Shown here: positions 32,974-45,175 of the stretch, one piece after another
How the letters are laid out: each line of letters starts with the position of its first letter
Numbering within the stretch: position 1 is the first letter of the stretch
Assembly: GCA_027422505.1 (NCBI GenBank)
Contig: JAPQWV010000492.1
Coordinates: forward strand, 186,001-250,000
Origin: Craterostigma plantagineum
Taxonomy: Eukaryota > Streptophyta > Magnoliopsida > Lamiales > Linderniaceae
Length of the DNA stretch: 64,000 nucleotides
Direction of reading: 5' to 3'
The notes under the pieces: model-generated
The model's input: only the letters and a program-made list of their open reading frames with translations
Told to the model about the DNA's origin: nothing
Database searches by the model: none
Program-made: the position numbers and the translations under genes

Positions 32974-35666
32974 TCAGAGTCTCTGCTTCATCGGGCGGCT
33001 TCCTGGCAATATGTTCAGGTGGTGCATAGCTATCGTAGGATCTACTCCGGTCATGTCCGCCGGTGAGAAGGCGAAGAGATCAGCGTTTCGTCTGAGGCAT
33101 TCGACCAGCTGCGACGTTGTCTCCTCACCCATCTTCGTTCCTATCTGTGTAGCAAAACCCTCCTTTCCTGGGTAGAGCTCTACTGGCAGTAACTCCTCGT
33201 CGGGCTGGGGCTGTAGCTTCGTAGGTACGCCGTCCTCTTCTCCCAGTTTCGTGCGTTTGGCTTGCCTGACTTCAACTCCGTCTTTTTCCTTTCCCCCCGT
33301 CACGACCTTGACCTCATTAGCGTAACACCGGCGGGAGCTGATCTGATCTCCCGAGACCTCTCCCACCTGGTCGCCTACTGGGAATTTGATCTTCAGGTGA
33401 TACGTCGAAGGCACGACTCTGAATCCATTAATGGCTGGGCGCCCTAATATGATGTTGTGTGAAGAAACCGCGTCAACCACCAGGAAGTTAACCATTCGTA
33501 CCACCCGCCTGGGGTCCTCGCCCAGTCCCACTGGGATTGTGACTTGGCCTAAGGGCTGGATACCAGCTCCCCCAAATCCATACAGAGAAGTAGTCACCGG
33601 CTTCAGTTCCGTTGCTAACTTCATTTGCTTAAAGCAATCCAAGAACATTATATCCGCCGAACTGCCTCCATCTATGAACACCCGTGACACGTTGTATCCA
33701 GCTACGTCCGTGGTGATTACGAGAGCATCGTTCTGGGGCCGCACGACGTCGACCTCATCCTGCGCTCCAAACTGTATGTTCCCGGTGCTCTCCATTTGAC
33801 CTACCAGGCTGTCTCCCATCAAGACTTTTCCACTTTCTTTCATCCGGGCATATGACTTCCGTGCCCTGTGTGAATCTCCACCGTCCGGGCCCCCAACTAT
33901 GATTAGGATATGAGCTCTCGGTTGACTGGGCCCGGGCCTATTAGGTTCCAGCATAGGCTGCTTTCCCTTGTCCTGCCCCGGACCTTCCTTCTCCCTGGGT
34001 TGCAGGGGTGGAGCCGGTCCTCGATCTCGATATACGAACTCCTTCAGGTGCCCTGCCTTTATTAGCCTCTCTACTTCGTTCTTCAAGTGTGTGCAGTTGT
34101 TCGTGTGGTGCCCATACTCGTTATGATAACGACAGAAAGGCCCTGTTGTGGGTTTGGGATATCCTCGAGGGCTGGCTCGAGGGTATCTGAGATCCGGATG
34201 TCTTGTTGCCACCGCCAGGACCTCCTCTAAGCTTGTTCGTAAGGGAGTGTACCTCTGATATCTGGGAAGAAATCTGTTCGCGCCACCTGGCATGGGCCTC
34301 CTGATAGCTGGGGGGTGAATGGTCCGGACATTTCCCTTGTTTCGATTATGACTGGGCATTTCCTTCTTAGGTACCGCCCTGGTCGTTACCTCTCGGATCT
34401 TTGCCAACCTGCTCTCCTCCAAATTTATATACTTATCTGCTCTGCTCAGTAGTTCCTCGAACGTCTCTGGGGGCTTTTTGGAGAGCGACGCAAAGAAATC
34501 GCCCACCTGCAAACCATGGACCAGAGCGTTAATCTTAACAGAAGTAGTCGCAGAGGGTACCTCTAAGGCCGCCACATTGAATCTCCTGACGTAGGACCGA
34601 AGGCTCTCGTCTGGTCGCTGCCTGACTTGGAACAAAGACATATCGGACTTGGGGGGCTTCCGAGCACTAGCAAACTGGGTGATGAACATTTCTTTGAACT
34701 CCTCGAATGAATGGATAACCTCAGGTCCTAGTTGGCTGAACCACTGTTGGGCAGCTCTCACCAATGTTGTCAGGAAACCCTACACTTCACTCCTTCCGAG
34801 AAGTTATGCAACAAGATGGTATTCTTAAATCGTAGCACATGCTCCTCAGGGTCAGTGGTACCATCGTACTCATATGACAGCTGTTTGAAGTTGAGCGCTA
34901 CCTCCCCCTCCAACAGTCCTTTTGCGAAAGGCGTACCGACTTGATGCCATCCTCGGAGATGTGGCCTGGTCGTCTTGTTCCGCATATCGTCTACCATTTT
35001 CTTTAAGTCCAACATCTGCCTTCTGAGCTCCTGTCCCCCCGAACTGACAGCTCTCCCTTGTCCGCGCGTGTTACAGCTTCTCCCTTCCACTTCTTGCTCG
35101 TTGGTTCTCCTGTCTCCCTGTATCCTGCATCCGCTGGCCAGGATTGTCGGAGGTGCCACGTTCCCTTGCTTTACTGGCCCTTCCTGGACTCCTCGAATGG
35201 GCTCCTCAGCTCGCCTGGGTGTTGGGTTCAGTGGTCCATCATCACCTCCTTCTTGGGCAACCTCTCTCCTAGGCGGGTCCCTTTCTGGTAATATACGCAA
35301 TGTCTCTTCTGCAGCCATCGCGTCTTCTCCTACCGTCTCTGCCCACTCTGAGACATGCCCATCCGAAGTCCTGCCTTGGGCGGAGAGGGGCTGCTTTCGT
35401 TTGCCCTCGCTCCTTGCTTTCTTGGCAGTTATAGCCGCATCCACCGCATTTTTTACCAATAGATCTAGCTGTTCCACCGTTATGGTTATGGGAGTCTGAG
35501 GCGGAACCGCTCCAGACGGTCCTGCAAAGGTAGGTGTCGGTACCACCACTGGGGTCTCAATCGGCGAGGCCAACGTTGGGGCCGACGCGGGACCTTTCCC
35601 TGTTTCCCCGGCGACTTCCTCAAACCTTCCTTGCAGGTCTTGCTCCAACGATGGCTGTTCTTCCAT
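32974..35666 (-). pseudogene. Tat-like gag and protease
   Basis: Particle protein plus processing protease. ATG 35666 opens a 298-codon frame (Pro/Thr-rich, then a basic region, then SYEYDGTTDPEEHVLRFKN, the start of the retrotransposon gag domain). It ends at a stop at 34770, where a T-run appears one base short. The next frame picks up at once with RAAQQWFSQLGPEVIHSFEE. This second frame has the zinc-knuckle-like CRYHNEYGHHTNNC (34110), the aspartic protease motif VFIDGGSSADIMF (33665), and runs to TGA at 32974, where KQRL is followed by a stop in place of Arg and then FGVERDQDI, the lead-in to reverse transcriptase. Confidence 0.9.
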
Positions 35667-35860
35667 CGTCTCTAACTTCTGTTCGTCCTTAAAGCTTGTT
35701 GTTCTTCCGACGACAGCAACTTCCTATGGTCTCTCTCACGTCTTGCCTTCAATCAGCCACGAGCTCGGCTTACTTGTCTTGCCTTATCTTCAAACAGGCC
35801 CAGAAATAGCCTGCCTTCCTCGCTATCACTGCCCAGCGCTCTCACGTCTCAGACCATCCT

Positions 35861-35877
35861 TCCCACAGACGGCGCCA
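35861..35877 (-). other. Primer-binding site of the Tat-like element
   Basis: The minus strand reads TGGCGCCGTCTGTGGGA, the primer site common to Tat/Grande/RIRE2-type gypsy elements. It lies two bases from the 5' LTR. Confidence 0.88.
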
Positions 35878-35879
35878 TT

Positions 35880-36574
35880 TGATGCGGGTACGACCCCGAT
35901 CAACAGTATTTTGTCCGGGAAGAGTTGCGATGGGTGAAACGGGCTAGGACTTGCGTGTTTAGTGTCTTTAAGATTTGTATTTAGGTGCTGAGAAAAGAAG
36001 AAGTGACAGAGACGCAGATGTACGTGGTTCGAACAGGTGTCCTACGTCCACGGGCCGCCGGAAATAGTATCCACTAATCACAGTCGGAAATACACCCTCG
36101 AGCTCACCCCACTCATTACAGTGTGTTAATGGCGTTGGAAAGAATGAAGAAGATGATACAGTATTTTGCTAAGTGTTTTGTGTTGAATCCCTTGTCTCTT
36201 TCTCTCTCTTTGATCCTTCCTTATTCACATACGTCCGTCTCTCTTTTTCGTCCCAGCTGGCAGTCCTGCGGGACCACGTGATGGTGACGTTTGGTACCTC
36301 ATAGGAGACACAGCACCTGCAGGCGTACGGATGTCAGACTGGCGCGCCTCCTTCTTACTCACCCTGTCGACCATTCACGAAGGCCCACGTGTCCCCTGGT
36401 CGGCCAGATCCAATATTTTCCGCCTAAACTATTTCCCCGTCAGCACCCCTCTACCTTTTCCGTACATAGTCACAGATACCCAGGGGTTCACCTCACCTGT
36501 CAATATGTCTGCCAAATCACTATCTCCAGGTGGTACGGTTAGGAGGAATGCTGGGTTAAAGGTTACCCCTATCA
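35880..36574 (-). repeat. 5' LTR of the Tat-like element
   Basis: 695 bp with TGATGCGGGT start and ATCA end on the plus strand. Confidence 0.94.
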
Positions 36575-36604
36575 ATACTCCATAAACATTTAGCAGACTG
36601 ATAT

Positions 36605-36605
<1 letters not shown>

Positions 36606-36636
<31 letters not shown>

Positions 36637-36713
36637 CTATTTCTACAGTTTATCTATTTTCTCAGCATATATAAGACATCAGATAGTGATGCGATACTTC
36701 TTGGCAGCAAAAT

Positions 36714-36768
<55 letters not shown>

Positions 36769-36863
36769 CCAAAGATTAGTATTTAGTGATTCCCACGTGG
36801 TCTATGGTTAGCTTGAAAAACACGTGCAACAAAATATAAAATTAACCATATATGTACGCCAAC

Positions 36864-36912
<49 letters not shown>
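36606..36912. repeat. Three (TA)n microsatellite tracts
   Basis: TA runs lie at about 36606-36636, 36712-36763 and 36869-36912, separated by non-repetitive AT-rich sequence. No gene is seen between the gypsy element and the HAD gene promoter at 37047. Confidence 0.88.
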
Positions 36913-36917
<5 letters not shown>

Positions 36918-37046
36918 GAATAATAAAGATTCCATTTTTTTCGTCACGTTCCTTTTTGATTATTTATTAGCGATTATCAATGATGACCTCCGCGTGTGGA
37001 TCTCACCTACTAAGCTAAAATAAAATAGTAGTAAACCTTTTTTATT

Positions 37047-37054
37047 TATAAATA
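37047..37054 (+). promoter_or_regulatory. Likely TATA box of the HAD gene
   Basis: TATAAATA, about 120 bases before the ATG at 37176, a normal plant spacing. Confidence 0.5.
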
Positions 37055-37175
37055 CGCCTTTCCTATCAAAAACATTTCCACAGCATCGCAAGTTCTTATT
37101 CCAAAGCCTTTCCTTCAGGTAATAATTATTCACGGTTCTATAGCGAAGTTCCAATTTCATTCTACGAAGAAGACG

Positions 37176-38707
37176 ATGGACTCTTGCAAGGAGAAATCTT
37201 TAGCTTCTTCTTCGCCCTTCGACTGCCTCATTTTCGGTAAGTTAATTGAAGTCTCTTTAACTTTAAATGCAATTCTACTAATAAAAAGGAAATATAATAT
37301 AATATAATGTTGATGTTTCAATTATCGGTAGATTTGGATGACACACGTCACACTGTACTCGTCAAAGACTGGGCTCGGACAGGCATTGAAGCGCAACGTT
37401 GAAGGTAATAATAAATTAAATCATATTATTCATTTTAGGTTAATTAATAAAAATGAGATTTAATATGATGTATATTTGCAGATTTTCTCGTGGAGAAATG
37501 CGGTTTTTCAGAATCAGAAGCTCCCAACGTGAATAGAGAGCTCTTTAGGACTTACGGAAGCTCCTTGGCTGGTCTTAGGGTAATCAATTTAAATTATATT
37601 AAAATTTGATATATGTATATATATATTAAAGTAAATAATTTCTTACATTCACGCGTGGGTGTTATTAAATTATTACAGGCTCATGGCTACGATATTAATC
37701 CCGATGAATATCATGGGTAATTTTATATATGGAGTTCATATAATGTCTTGTGACCCTAAATCCATAACTAAATTATTAAATCATTTATAACAATGTGAAT
37801 ATCATTATTAACATATTTATTTGCCTCAAAACAGTTTCGTACATGGAAGATTGCCGTACGATTTGATCAAACAAGACCCTCAACTTCGTACCATATTGTC
37901 ATCAATCAAGCAACGAAAAATTGTAAGACTTACAACATAGATCAATAAATGTTTTTTTTTTTGTTTATTTCTTAACCATCTGAAAAAAAAAAAGGATAAA
38001 AATTAAACTCAGCCAATTTTTTTTCTTCTTCCCGGACAGGTTTTTACGAATTCCGACATGAAACACGCAGTGAAGGTGTTGAATCTCCTAGGAATAAAAG
38101 ATTATTTCGAGAAAATAATATGTTTCGAGACTATGAATCCCAACTTACGTAACAAAAAGTATATTCGACCCGATGAATTTCCGGTCGTTTTGAAGCCTTC
38201 GCTTGAAGCAATGAACGTTTGCATCGAAGTCGCTGGGGTCGATCCTCGTCGCGCGGTAAATTAATTTAAGTGACATATATATCTGACATTTAATTCAATA
38301 ATGGTACATATATGTCTCTTTTTCATAATAGTGAGGCTTCTATGAATTAATTAAACTTTCCTGTAGTTGTTCTTCGACGACAACGTGAAGAACGTGGAAG
38401 CTGGTAAAGCAGTGGGGCTTAAGACAGTTTTGGTTAGCTTTTTTATCTGTCTATCTATATTGAAGAGTGTTGTGCAATATTTGTTTGTTTTTTATATATA
38501 ATTTGAGTGTTCATAAATTTACAGGTTGGAAAATCAATGAAAAGTAAGGAGGCAGACTATGCTTTGGAGATATTGAGTGATGTTGTAAAATTGATTCCAG
38601 AAATTTGGAGGATAAATGGAGACGATGATGATCATAGAACTAATCGAAGCACAGTAATAGAAATTGATTCAATTGCAACTATTAATGCTGCTGTTGTCGG
38701 TGCATAA
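37176..38707 (+). CDS. HAD-superfamily hydrolase, pyrimidine 5'-nucleotidase/SDT1-like, with a frame break in exon 2
   Basis: HAD phosphatases of this type remove phosphate from nucleotides or small sugars in the cytosol; the exact substrate is unknown. GT-AG exons: 37176-37236, 37332-37404, 37482-37579, 37679-37716, 37835-37922, 38040-38255, 38367-38432, 38525-38707. Motif I DLDDT (Asp nucleophile and acid/base) spans exons 1-2, motif II FTNSD is in exon 6, the motif III Lys is in VLKPSLEA, and motif IV FFDDN is in exon 7. All family landmarks are there. But right after DLDDT seven extra bases (37346-37352) separate it from the expected LYSSKTGLG, and the frame as written stops at 37400. Every other junction keeps frame. 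So this is either a recent null allele or pseudogene, or a sequence error. Confidence 0.82.
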
Positions 38708-38841
38708 TAAATAATTATCGTTTTACGTTATATTTAGATGATTTTTAGTACAAAAATGTCAATGTGTAGGTGGCTGTCCCTATCTCTCTGTACATTATCG
38801 TATATTATAATGGTGATTTGTAATGTTAAACTCAATTTATG

Positions 38842-38847
38842 AATAAA
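38842..38847 (+). terminator. Polyadenylation signal of the HAD gene
   Basis: AATAAA, 135 bases after the stop codon. Confidence 0.5.
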
Positions 38848-39272
38848 CTATACGATGCATCAACTATATAAACTAGTACTTTGCACTGTGCAAAAATATA
38901 AAATTAATTATTAGTGGATGATTTTAATAAATTATATACTAGAAATATAATGTTATTATGAGTTTTAAAGCTAGGTGATTTTAGTAAGTTTATTGATATA
39001 CTAAAAATAAAATGAGGTGATGATCAATCGTTGATGGAAGAGAAGAATCGCGTAAGGGGCTTTTTCCAATTAACTATAATCAACCCTAATGCTAATTAAA
39101 TGCTATAATTTTATTAAGTATTATTTTAATTTAATTATATGTAAAGAAGGATACTTATGTGCCAATGCCACATAGGAGTGCTCATATAAGGTAACCTAGG
39201 TAAGCACCATATCATTACCCGTTAAACTATATCATGAAATTGGCCAACACTACAAAAATTGGGCCGGCAATA
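38848..39272. other. Intergenic DNA, no gene seen
   Basis: AT-rich, no recognised feature before the hAT-like element. Confidence 0.5.
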
Positions 39273-39280
39273 ATGATGAT

Positions 39281-39689
39281 TAGAGCTGTCAAGCCGCTTG
39301 GCGGGGCGGGCCGGGTTGGGCGGGCCAGGCAGGCCAGGTGGGCCCGTCTAGTTATATTCTTACTTTTTTTTTGTATTTTTATTTTATAATTTAATTTATT
39401 AATTAGTTTTAGTTAATTAAGGTATTTAATAAGTAATGGATAAACAACGTATTAAATATATATTTAAATATAAATATATATGTTATTAATTATAGTATAA
39501 TTAATGAATCATTAGTTATTAAATTAATAATTTTAAATATAATATATAATATATAATATATATAACCGCCCCGCCAAGCCGGCGGCCCGACCCTTGGCGG
39601 GCCTGAAATATCTCAGCCCAGCCCAGCCCGCCCTTTTTGGGGGGCGGGGCGGGCCAACCTGCGGACCACGGGCCCAATTGACAGCTCTA
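39281..39689. mobile_element. hAT-like MITE with exact 8-bp target duplication
   Basis: 409 bp. Terminal inverted repeat TAGAGCTGTCAA is perfect at both ends, followed inside by GGCGGGGCGGGCC-type runs. The target duplication ATGATGAT is perfect (39273-39280 and 39690-39697). The middle is AT-rich and non-coding. It belongs to the common plant hAT MITE group with TAGAGCTGTCAA-like ends. Confidence 0.92.
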
Positions 39690-39697
39690 ATGATGAT

Positions 39698-40735
39698 GTC
39701 ATTGCCAAAAAGAAAATTCCAATTATGACGAGTTTTGCACGGCAAATTATCATAATTTTTTTTGTTTTTATTTTATTTTGGTATGGATTTATCCGAATCT
39801 AAGACATGGATATCACGAGATTTTAAGTGGTCATGCATTGACTTCTATGAAGCTTATCAGAAGATGAATCCTTTTTTTCTTTTCTCTTTTTGCTTTTACG
39901 AACATGGTCAATTACGATGGCTCTACAAATTGTTGCACAAGAAAATTTTAAAATATATATAAAACATATGATAAAAGAATTTCAAATTCATACTAGACAG
40001 ATGTTCTATAGTTACATAAAATAGGGCCAGTTAGTAAAATTAAATACTCGATCATTCGAGATCAGATTTCTCCGGAGGTGTCACATGATTCCTATTAGGG
40101 TTTCTACAATATATTCGATCATATCATCATTATATTTCTTTTTCCGTAATTAATATTTAAATATCTGTTTTAGGTATCTGTCTAAAAAAAGACAACAAGA
40201 GTTGGTAGGTAGGCCGAAACTCATCATGTTGTTAGAACTTCGTATTAAACGGACGATTCACAAACATATATGATATTACATCAATCGAAAGATGTTGGGT
40301 CGTTAGCTTAATATAACTGTTGCCTAATATTTTTAGTAGAAAATGACTAATAGTTTTTACTTTACTTTTATATAAAACTGTCGGTTTAAAATAGAAAAAA
40401 AAAATTATATTTTATTTTTTGCTTCGATACATCATATCATATCACACATGATTCACCACATACCAACAAAAAAATGTCATTTACACATGTAAAAAAGAAG
40501 AGCATACGTGGGAGTTTGACCGAGTAATAAAATCAATTTTCGAATTGATTACTTTCGTCATCTTAGAAAAGTATGCAGAATTATACTATGTGTGTGAACT
40601 TGCTGGTACTAAGTTTGAATTCCATCCACTGCCTATGTTTAGATTTCGTTATGATATAACATTTATTGCTAATCAATTAATTCTATATAATTATACATAG
40701 GCTCCTACTATTAGTACCCATTTGATTAAATAATA
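39698..40735. other. AT-rich intergenic DNA
   Basis: No gene recognised. A short open frame at 39762-39962 has no known motif. Confidence 0.5.
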
Positions 40736-41376
40736 CTATTCACACCCCCTAGTAATTTAATACTTTCCATTTTAATTTGTTAAAATAACATGAAATTTGT
40801 TGAAGTTGTTTTCTCTAACTTTCCCTCTTGAATTCAACAATAATAAGCTTAATCATTATAACATTTTCATTTAATAATAATATATATAAGTACTCACTAG
40901 TTTACATTCTATTATAAAAAGTGTTCATATTTTTAAATTTACACATTAATAATTAACTTAATAAACTAATCATATAGCACAATATATCTTATTAAATTAA
41001 ACAAATATCATTGAAAAAGATTTATATTTGATTAGTGAGATACAAAATCACATATTTTTTTGCAGAATCAATTATATATAAATAATATAATATGCTAAAA
41101 TATAGATATTCAAAATATAAATAATTTGACATACAAATATTATTATATTTATTTTGTCAAAGAATTATTATATAAATTTAAACATGTTATGATGTTAAAA
41201 TCGTAACAAAATAAAAGCTAGTACATAATGTTAAATTTCCTTTTTTTTCTTTGTAGTAATTAATATGTGAGATGATATAACTAATAAAGAACTAGTTAAA
41301 TTTGAAAAAATACATTATTTAATACTTAATAATAATTAATATGGGGATGTATTTAGTAATTAGGCGGTGTGAATAG
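40736..41376. mobile_element. Inverted-repeat element (MITE-like), class unknown
   Basis: Left end CTATTCACACCCCCTAGTAA is mirrored by the right end, which inverted reads CTATTCACACCGCCTAATTA. The 641-bp interior is very AT-rich and non-coding. No target duplication could be fixed, so the superfamily is open. Confidence 0.6.
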
Positions 41377-42122
41377 ACTTACCGTTATACATATTCTGCT
41401 CATAAATTTTAACTTCTTTTAATTTAGATTAAATATGCTCATTTAGTTGACCTAGTGAGGGAAAGCTACTCTACTAGCTACATAATATATATCATCCATA
41501 AGATACGTATCGCCGTATGGGTAATAAGTTTGAGATATTTTCTTAATCTTTATTTGTAAATTGACAATATTTGTGACAAAATCCCATGCCCATTTCTCAA
41601 TTGAATGGTTTAAAAAGTTGACTTGATCAAATATCCAATTGGGAATGGATATATTTTTTATTGTAGATTAATAATTTGATCGAAAATTCCTTACCCATAA
41701 ATTTTGGGACGGAAATATATATATTCGTATAAGTAAGTAAGGATGATTTTATTAAAAAAAAAAAGGCAAAAAACTCGACATGTTATCTAGTTTTGGAAAA
41801 GAATGGTCAACATATAAAACAAATAAAACACATAAACACCATTAAACTAACCTTTTTCCCATCACATGTCTACGTCGAGCAACAAATTTTTACGCTAACG
41901 AAGACGAAATGAAATCAAACTCACACAAACGATGAGTCGTTAGAGACGTGAGTTGACTCTAATAATCCAAAGAAAAATCAAATTAAAATAGTTACACAAT
42001 TTCGTTCATACATTACAAACAAAATTTATACGAATAAATGCGCACGTGTAAAGATCCCCATGGTTCACTTCACTAGCATACGCAATCTCAATAGTCCTCT
42101 CTTCAAATGGTTCTTACTACTC
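41377..42122. other. Upstream region of the sugar transporter gene
   Basis: AT-rich, no gene seen. It should include the distal promoter of the STP-type gene. Confidence 0.5.
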
Positions 42123-42130
42123 TATATAAA
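42123..42130 (+). promoter_or_regulatory. TATA box of the sugar transporter gene
   Basis: TATATAAA, 119-126 bases before the ATG at 42249. Confidence 0.65.
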
Positions 42131-42248
42131 TGAAGAACCCCTTCACTTCCCTTTAAATATTACTCTGTTTCTCCATATCCTCCTTTCTCCCATTTGCTCT
42201 GTTTCAAGATTTTAAAGAGCAGAGTGAGTATCATATTTAACAGAAAAA

Positions 42249-45060
42249 ATGGCTGGAGGGGCATTTTCTACCTCATCAGCCTCAGGCGCTGTTTTTGAGG
42301 CCAAAATCACTCCCATAGTTATCATCTCTTGCATTATGGCCGCCACCGGCGGCCTCATGTTCGGCTACGACGTCGGCGTTTCAGGTACGATGTTCTGTTT
42401 TCTCTATTTCATGCTCTGTTCTGCTATTCGTACGACGATGCTATGTTTTCCTTTACTTCCATGCTCTGTTTTCTGTTCATACGATGCTATGCTACCATCT
42501 TCGGCGGCTTTGTGAGCTCGGAATTTTTAATTGCAGGCGGCGTGACGGCGATGGGTCCGTTCTTGAAGAAGTTTTTCCCGGCGGTGTACGAAAAAACGAC
42601 GGACCCAAAACTGAACAGCAACTACTGTAAGTACGACAACCAAGGGCTTCAGCTCTTCACCTCGTCTCTCTACTTGGCCGGCCTAACGGCGACTTTCTTC
42701 GCCTCTTACACTACTCGGCGGCTGGGGAGGAGGCTGACCATGCTGATCGCCGGCTGCTTTTTCATCGCCGGCGTGGCTCTCAACGCCGCCGCCCAAGACC
42801 TCGCCATGCTCATCGTCGGCAGGATTTTGCTCGGCTGTGGCGTCGGCTTCGCTAACCAGGTAAAAATAGTACACGTGTCACTCATGTATAGGGAAAGAAA
42901 GGGATCGTTTTTTTCTTTATATATATAATAATAATTTGATTATATTCTTTGTGAAGTGAGTAAATGTTCACATGTGCACTCGCATTCTCTTACAAAAAAC
43001 TTTGGGTTAGTAAGAAAATAGTATTTCGACTTTGACATGACGACTCATCAAAACTCTTACATCCATTTGAAAATTCTTCACCATACGACAAAATTGAAGA
43101 TTAAAAAAAATCATCTTTCTTTTTCTAGGTGTCCAATGATATATGATTTTGTATTAACAATAGACTAAACAACTTTTCTAGTTATGGAGGAGCCCAGAAG
43201 AGAAAAATGAAAAGTGAAGTTACTTTATGTCAATTTTCTTTTTTCAGTTGCTTTATACTTTTGGCAACGATCTTGTACTTAGCATCCTTTTACATAGATT
43301 CAATTTAATTACAAGTTCTTGTTATTCAAATAATTTCGTAATAACATTTAATATTTTTTTTAAGGCTGTCCCATTATTTCTATCAGAAATTGCACCGACA
43401 AGAATACGTGGCGGCCTAAACATTTTATTCCAACTCAACGTCACCATTGGGATTCTCTTCGCCAATTTAGTCAACTACGGCACCTCAAAGTAATACTTCT
43501 ATTCTATCTAAATACGTGGCTTGAATTTAAGTAAGTTAGAAATAATCACAAAGATAACATTTTTTAATACAAATCTATTAAATCAAGGTGAATTTATACT
43601 TAATACCTAACAGTATTAAAACATTAAATCAAATCACGCACCTGTCAGCATGATTTTATGTGTACGTACCTATTGAATAAAATTTTTTAGTGAGTAATCG
43701 TTTGACTGATAATATTAGAAGTTTGTACCATATGGAACGTATGTTAGCACATAATACATTAGAAAAATGTACGATACCGCGCAACATATTTGGAAATTAG
43801 CTACCACGCAACACTTGATATGATTATGCGTACTATACATGAAAAAAGATAGATACACGACGGTAAAATTGTACCAATAACCAAACGGGTAGTTATATCC
43901 AAAAATTTTATTCTACTAGCTACGTATATATAAAATTTTTCTTACAGCGTATTCAACTGATAATTTCTCATGCTTTTGGTTATATTAGGTTATATGCACA
44001 AATAATCATTAAACACAAAAGATAACCAAAATTAACCCTTTTCCTTTCAATTTCATAAAACAGGATAAAAGGTGGGTGGGGCTGGCGCGTCTCCCTAGGC
44101 CTCGCCGGCGTGCCGGCGGTCCTCCTCACGGTCGGCGCCCTCCTCGTCGTGGACACCCCAAACAGCCTAATCGAGCGCGGCCACCTCGACCAGGGCAAGG
44201 CGGTGCTCAAAAAGATCCGCGGCACGGAAAACGTCGAGCCCGAATTCCTAGAGCTCGTCGCCGCCAGCCGCGCCGCCAAGGAAGTCAAGCACCCGTTCCG
44301 CAACCTCCTAACCCGCCGAAACCGCCCCCAGCTGATCATCGCGACCTCCCTTCAGATCTTCCAGCAGTTCACGGGAATCAACGCCATCATGTTCTACGCG
44401 CCCGTGCTCTTCAACACCGTGGGCTTCGGGAGCGACGCCGCCCTCTACTCCGCCGTCATCACCGGCGCCGTCAACGTTCTGTCCACGGTGGTGTCCATCT
44501 ACTCGGTCGACAAGGTTGGCCGGCGGTTGCTCCTGTTGGAGGCCGGCGCGCAGATGTTCGTATCCCAGGTGATCATCGCGGTTGTGCTCGGGCTCAAGGT
44601 GAAGGACCACTCGGAGAGCCTCGGTCGAGGGTGGGCGGTGTTCGTGGTGGTGCTGATATGCACGTTCGTGTCGGCGTTCGCGTGGTCGTGGGGCCCGCTC
44701 GGGTGGCTGATACCCAGCGAGACCTTCCCGCTGGAGACGAGGTCCGCCGGGCAGAGCGTGACGGTGTGCGTCAACCTCGTGTTCACGTTCGTCATAGCCC
44801 AGGCGTTTCTGTCAATGCTCTGCAGGCTGAAGTGGGGGATATTCCTGTTCTTCTCCGCCTGGGTGGTCGTCATGTCGGCGTTCGTGCTGTTTTTGTTGCC
44901 GGAGACGAAGAATATTCCGATAGAGGAGATGACGGAGAGGGTTTGGGGGAAGCACTGGCTTTGGAAGAGGTATATGGACGGTTATTACGGCGGAGGGAAG
45001 GATGAGGAAGGCGGCGGTGAGGTTGGTCTGGGGAAGGAGATGGATGGGGTTAGAGGTTAG
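42249..45060 (+). CDS. Hexose/proton symporter, STP (sugar transport protein) family
   Basis: Imports hexoses with protons across the plasma membrane through a 12-helix major facilitator fold. Four exons with GT-AG introns: 42249-42384, 42537-42859, 43365-43489, 44064-45060, giving 526 residues, the usual STP length (about 500-525). Exon 1 has helix 1 with [14 protein letters not shown] across the junction. Exon 2 has [14 protein letters not shown] and [14 protein letters not shown]. Exon 3 has [19 protein letters not shown]. Exon 4 has [43 protein letters not shown] and [11 protein letters not shown], all sugar-transporter signatures. Exon 4 is much richer in GC than its surroundings. All junctions keep frame and no break is seen, so the gene looks functional. 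I cannot tell which STP it is. Confidence 0.93.
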
Positions 45061-45169
45061 TGTTGGATTTGTTTGGTATATGGGATGTGAAGGGATTTTC
45101 TCTTGAAGTTTTTTCGAGGTGTTATTAGCTATATATTTTTCTATAGTTTGTATAAAGGACTTTTCGTTT

Positions 45170-45175
45170 AATAAA
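45170..45175 (+). terminator. Polyadenylation signal of the sugar transporter gene
   Basis: AATAAA, 110 bases after the stop codon. Confidence 0.55.

Larger units (their letters stand above)
25352..36574 (-). mobile_element. Complete Tat-lineage Ty3/gypsy retrotransposon with an opposite-strand extra ORF
   Basis: An 11,223-bp element on the minus strand. LTRs are 25352-26047 and 35880-36574, starting TGATGCGGGT and ending ATCA. The 5-bp target duplication ATACT is exact (25347-25351 and 36575-36579). I count about ten substitutions between the LTRs, roughly 1.4 percent, so insertion is fairly young. Order on the minus strand: primer site, gag, protease, reverse transcriptase, RNase H, a second RNase H, integrase, then a long 3' region with a tandem repeat and an ORF on the plus strand. 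The second RNase H and the antisense ORF are hallmarks of the Tat group. Several nonsense and frameshift changes make it non-autonomous as read. Confidence 0.95.

Noticed and set aside
44076..45005. 309-codon plus-strand frame
   Set aside because: It overlaps sugar transporter exon 4 in another frame. It is an Arg/Pro-rich shadow caused by high GC.
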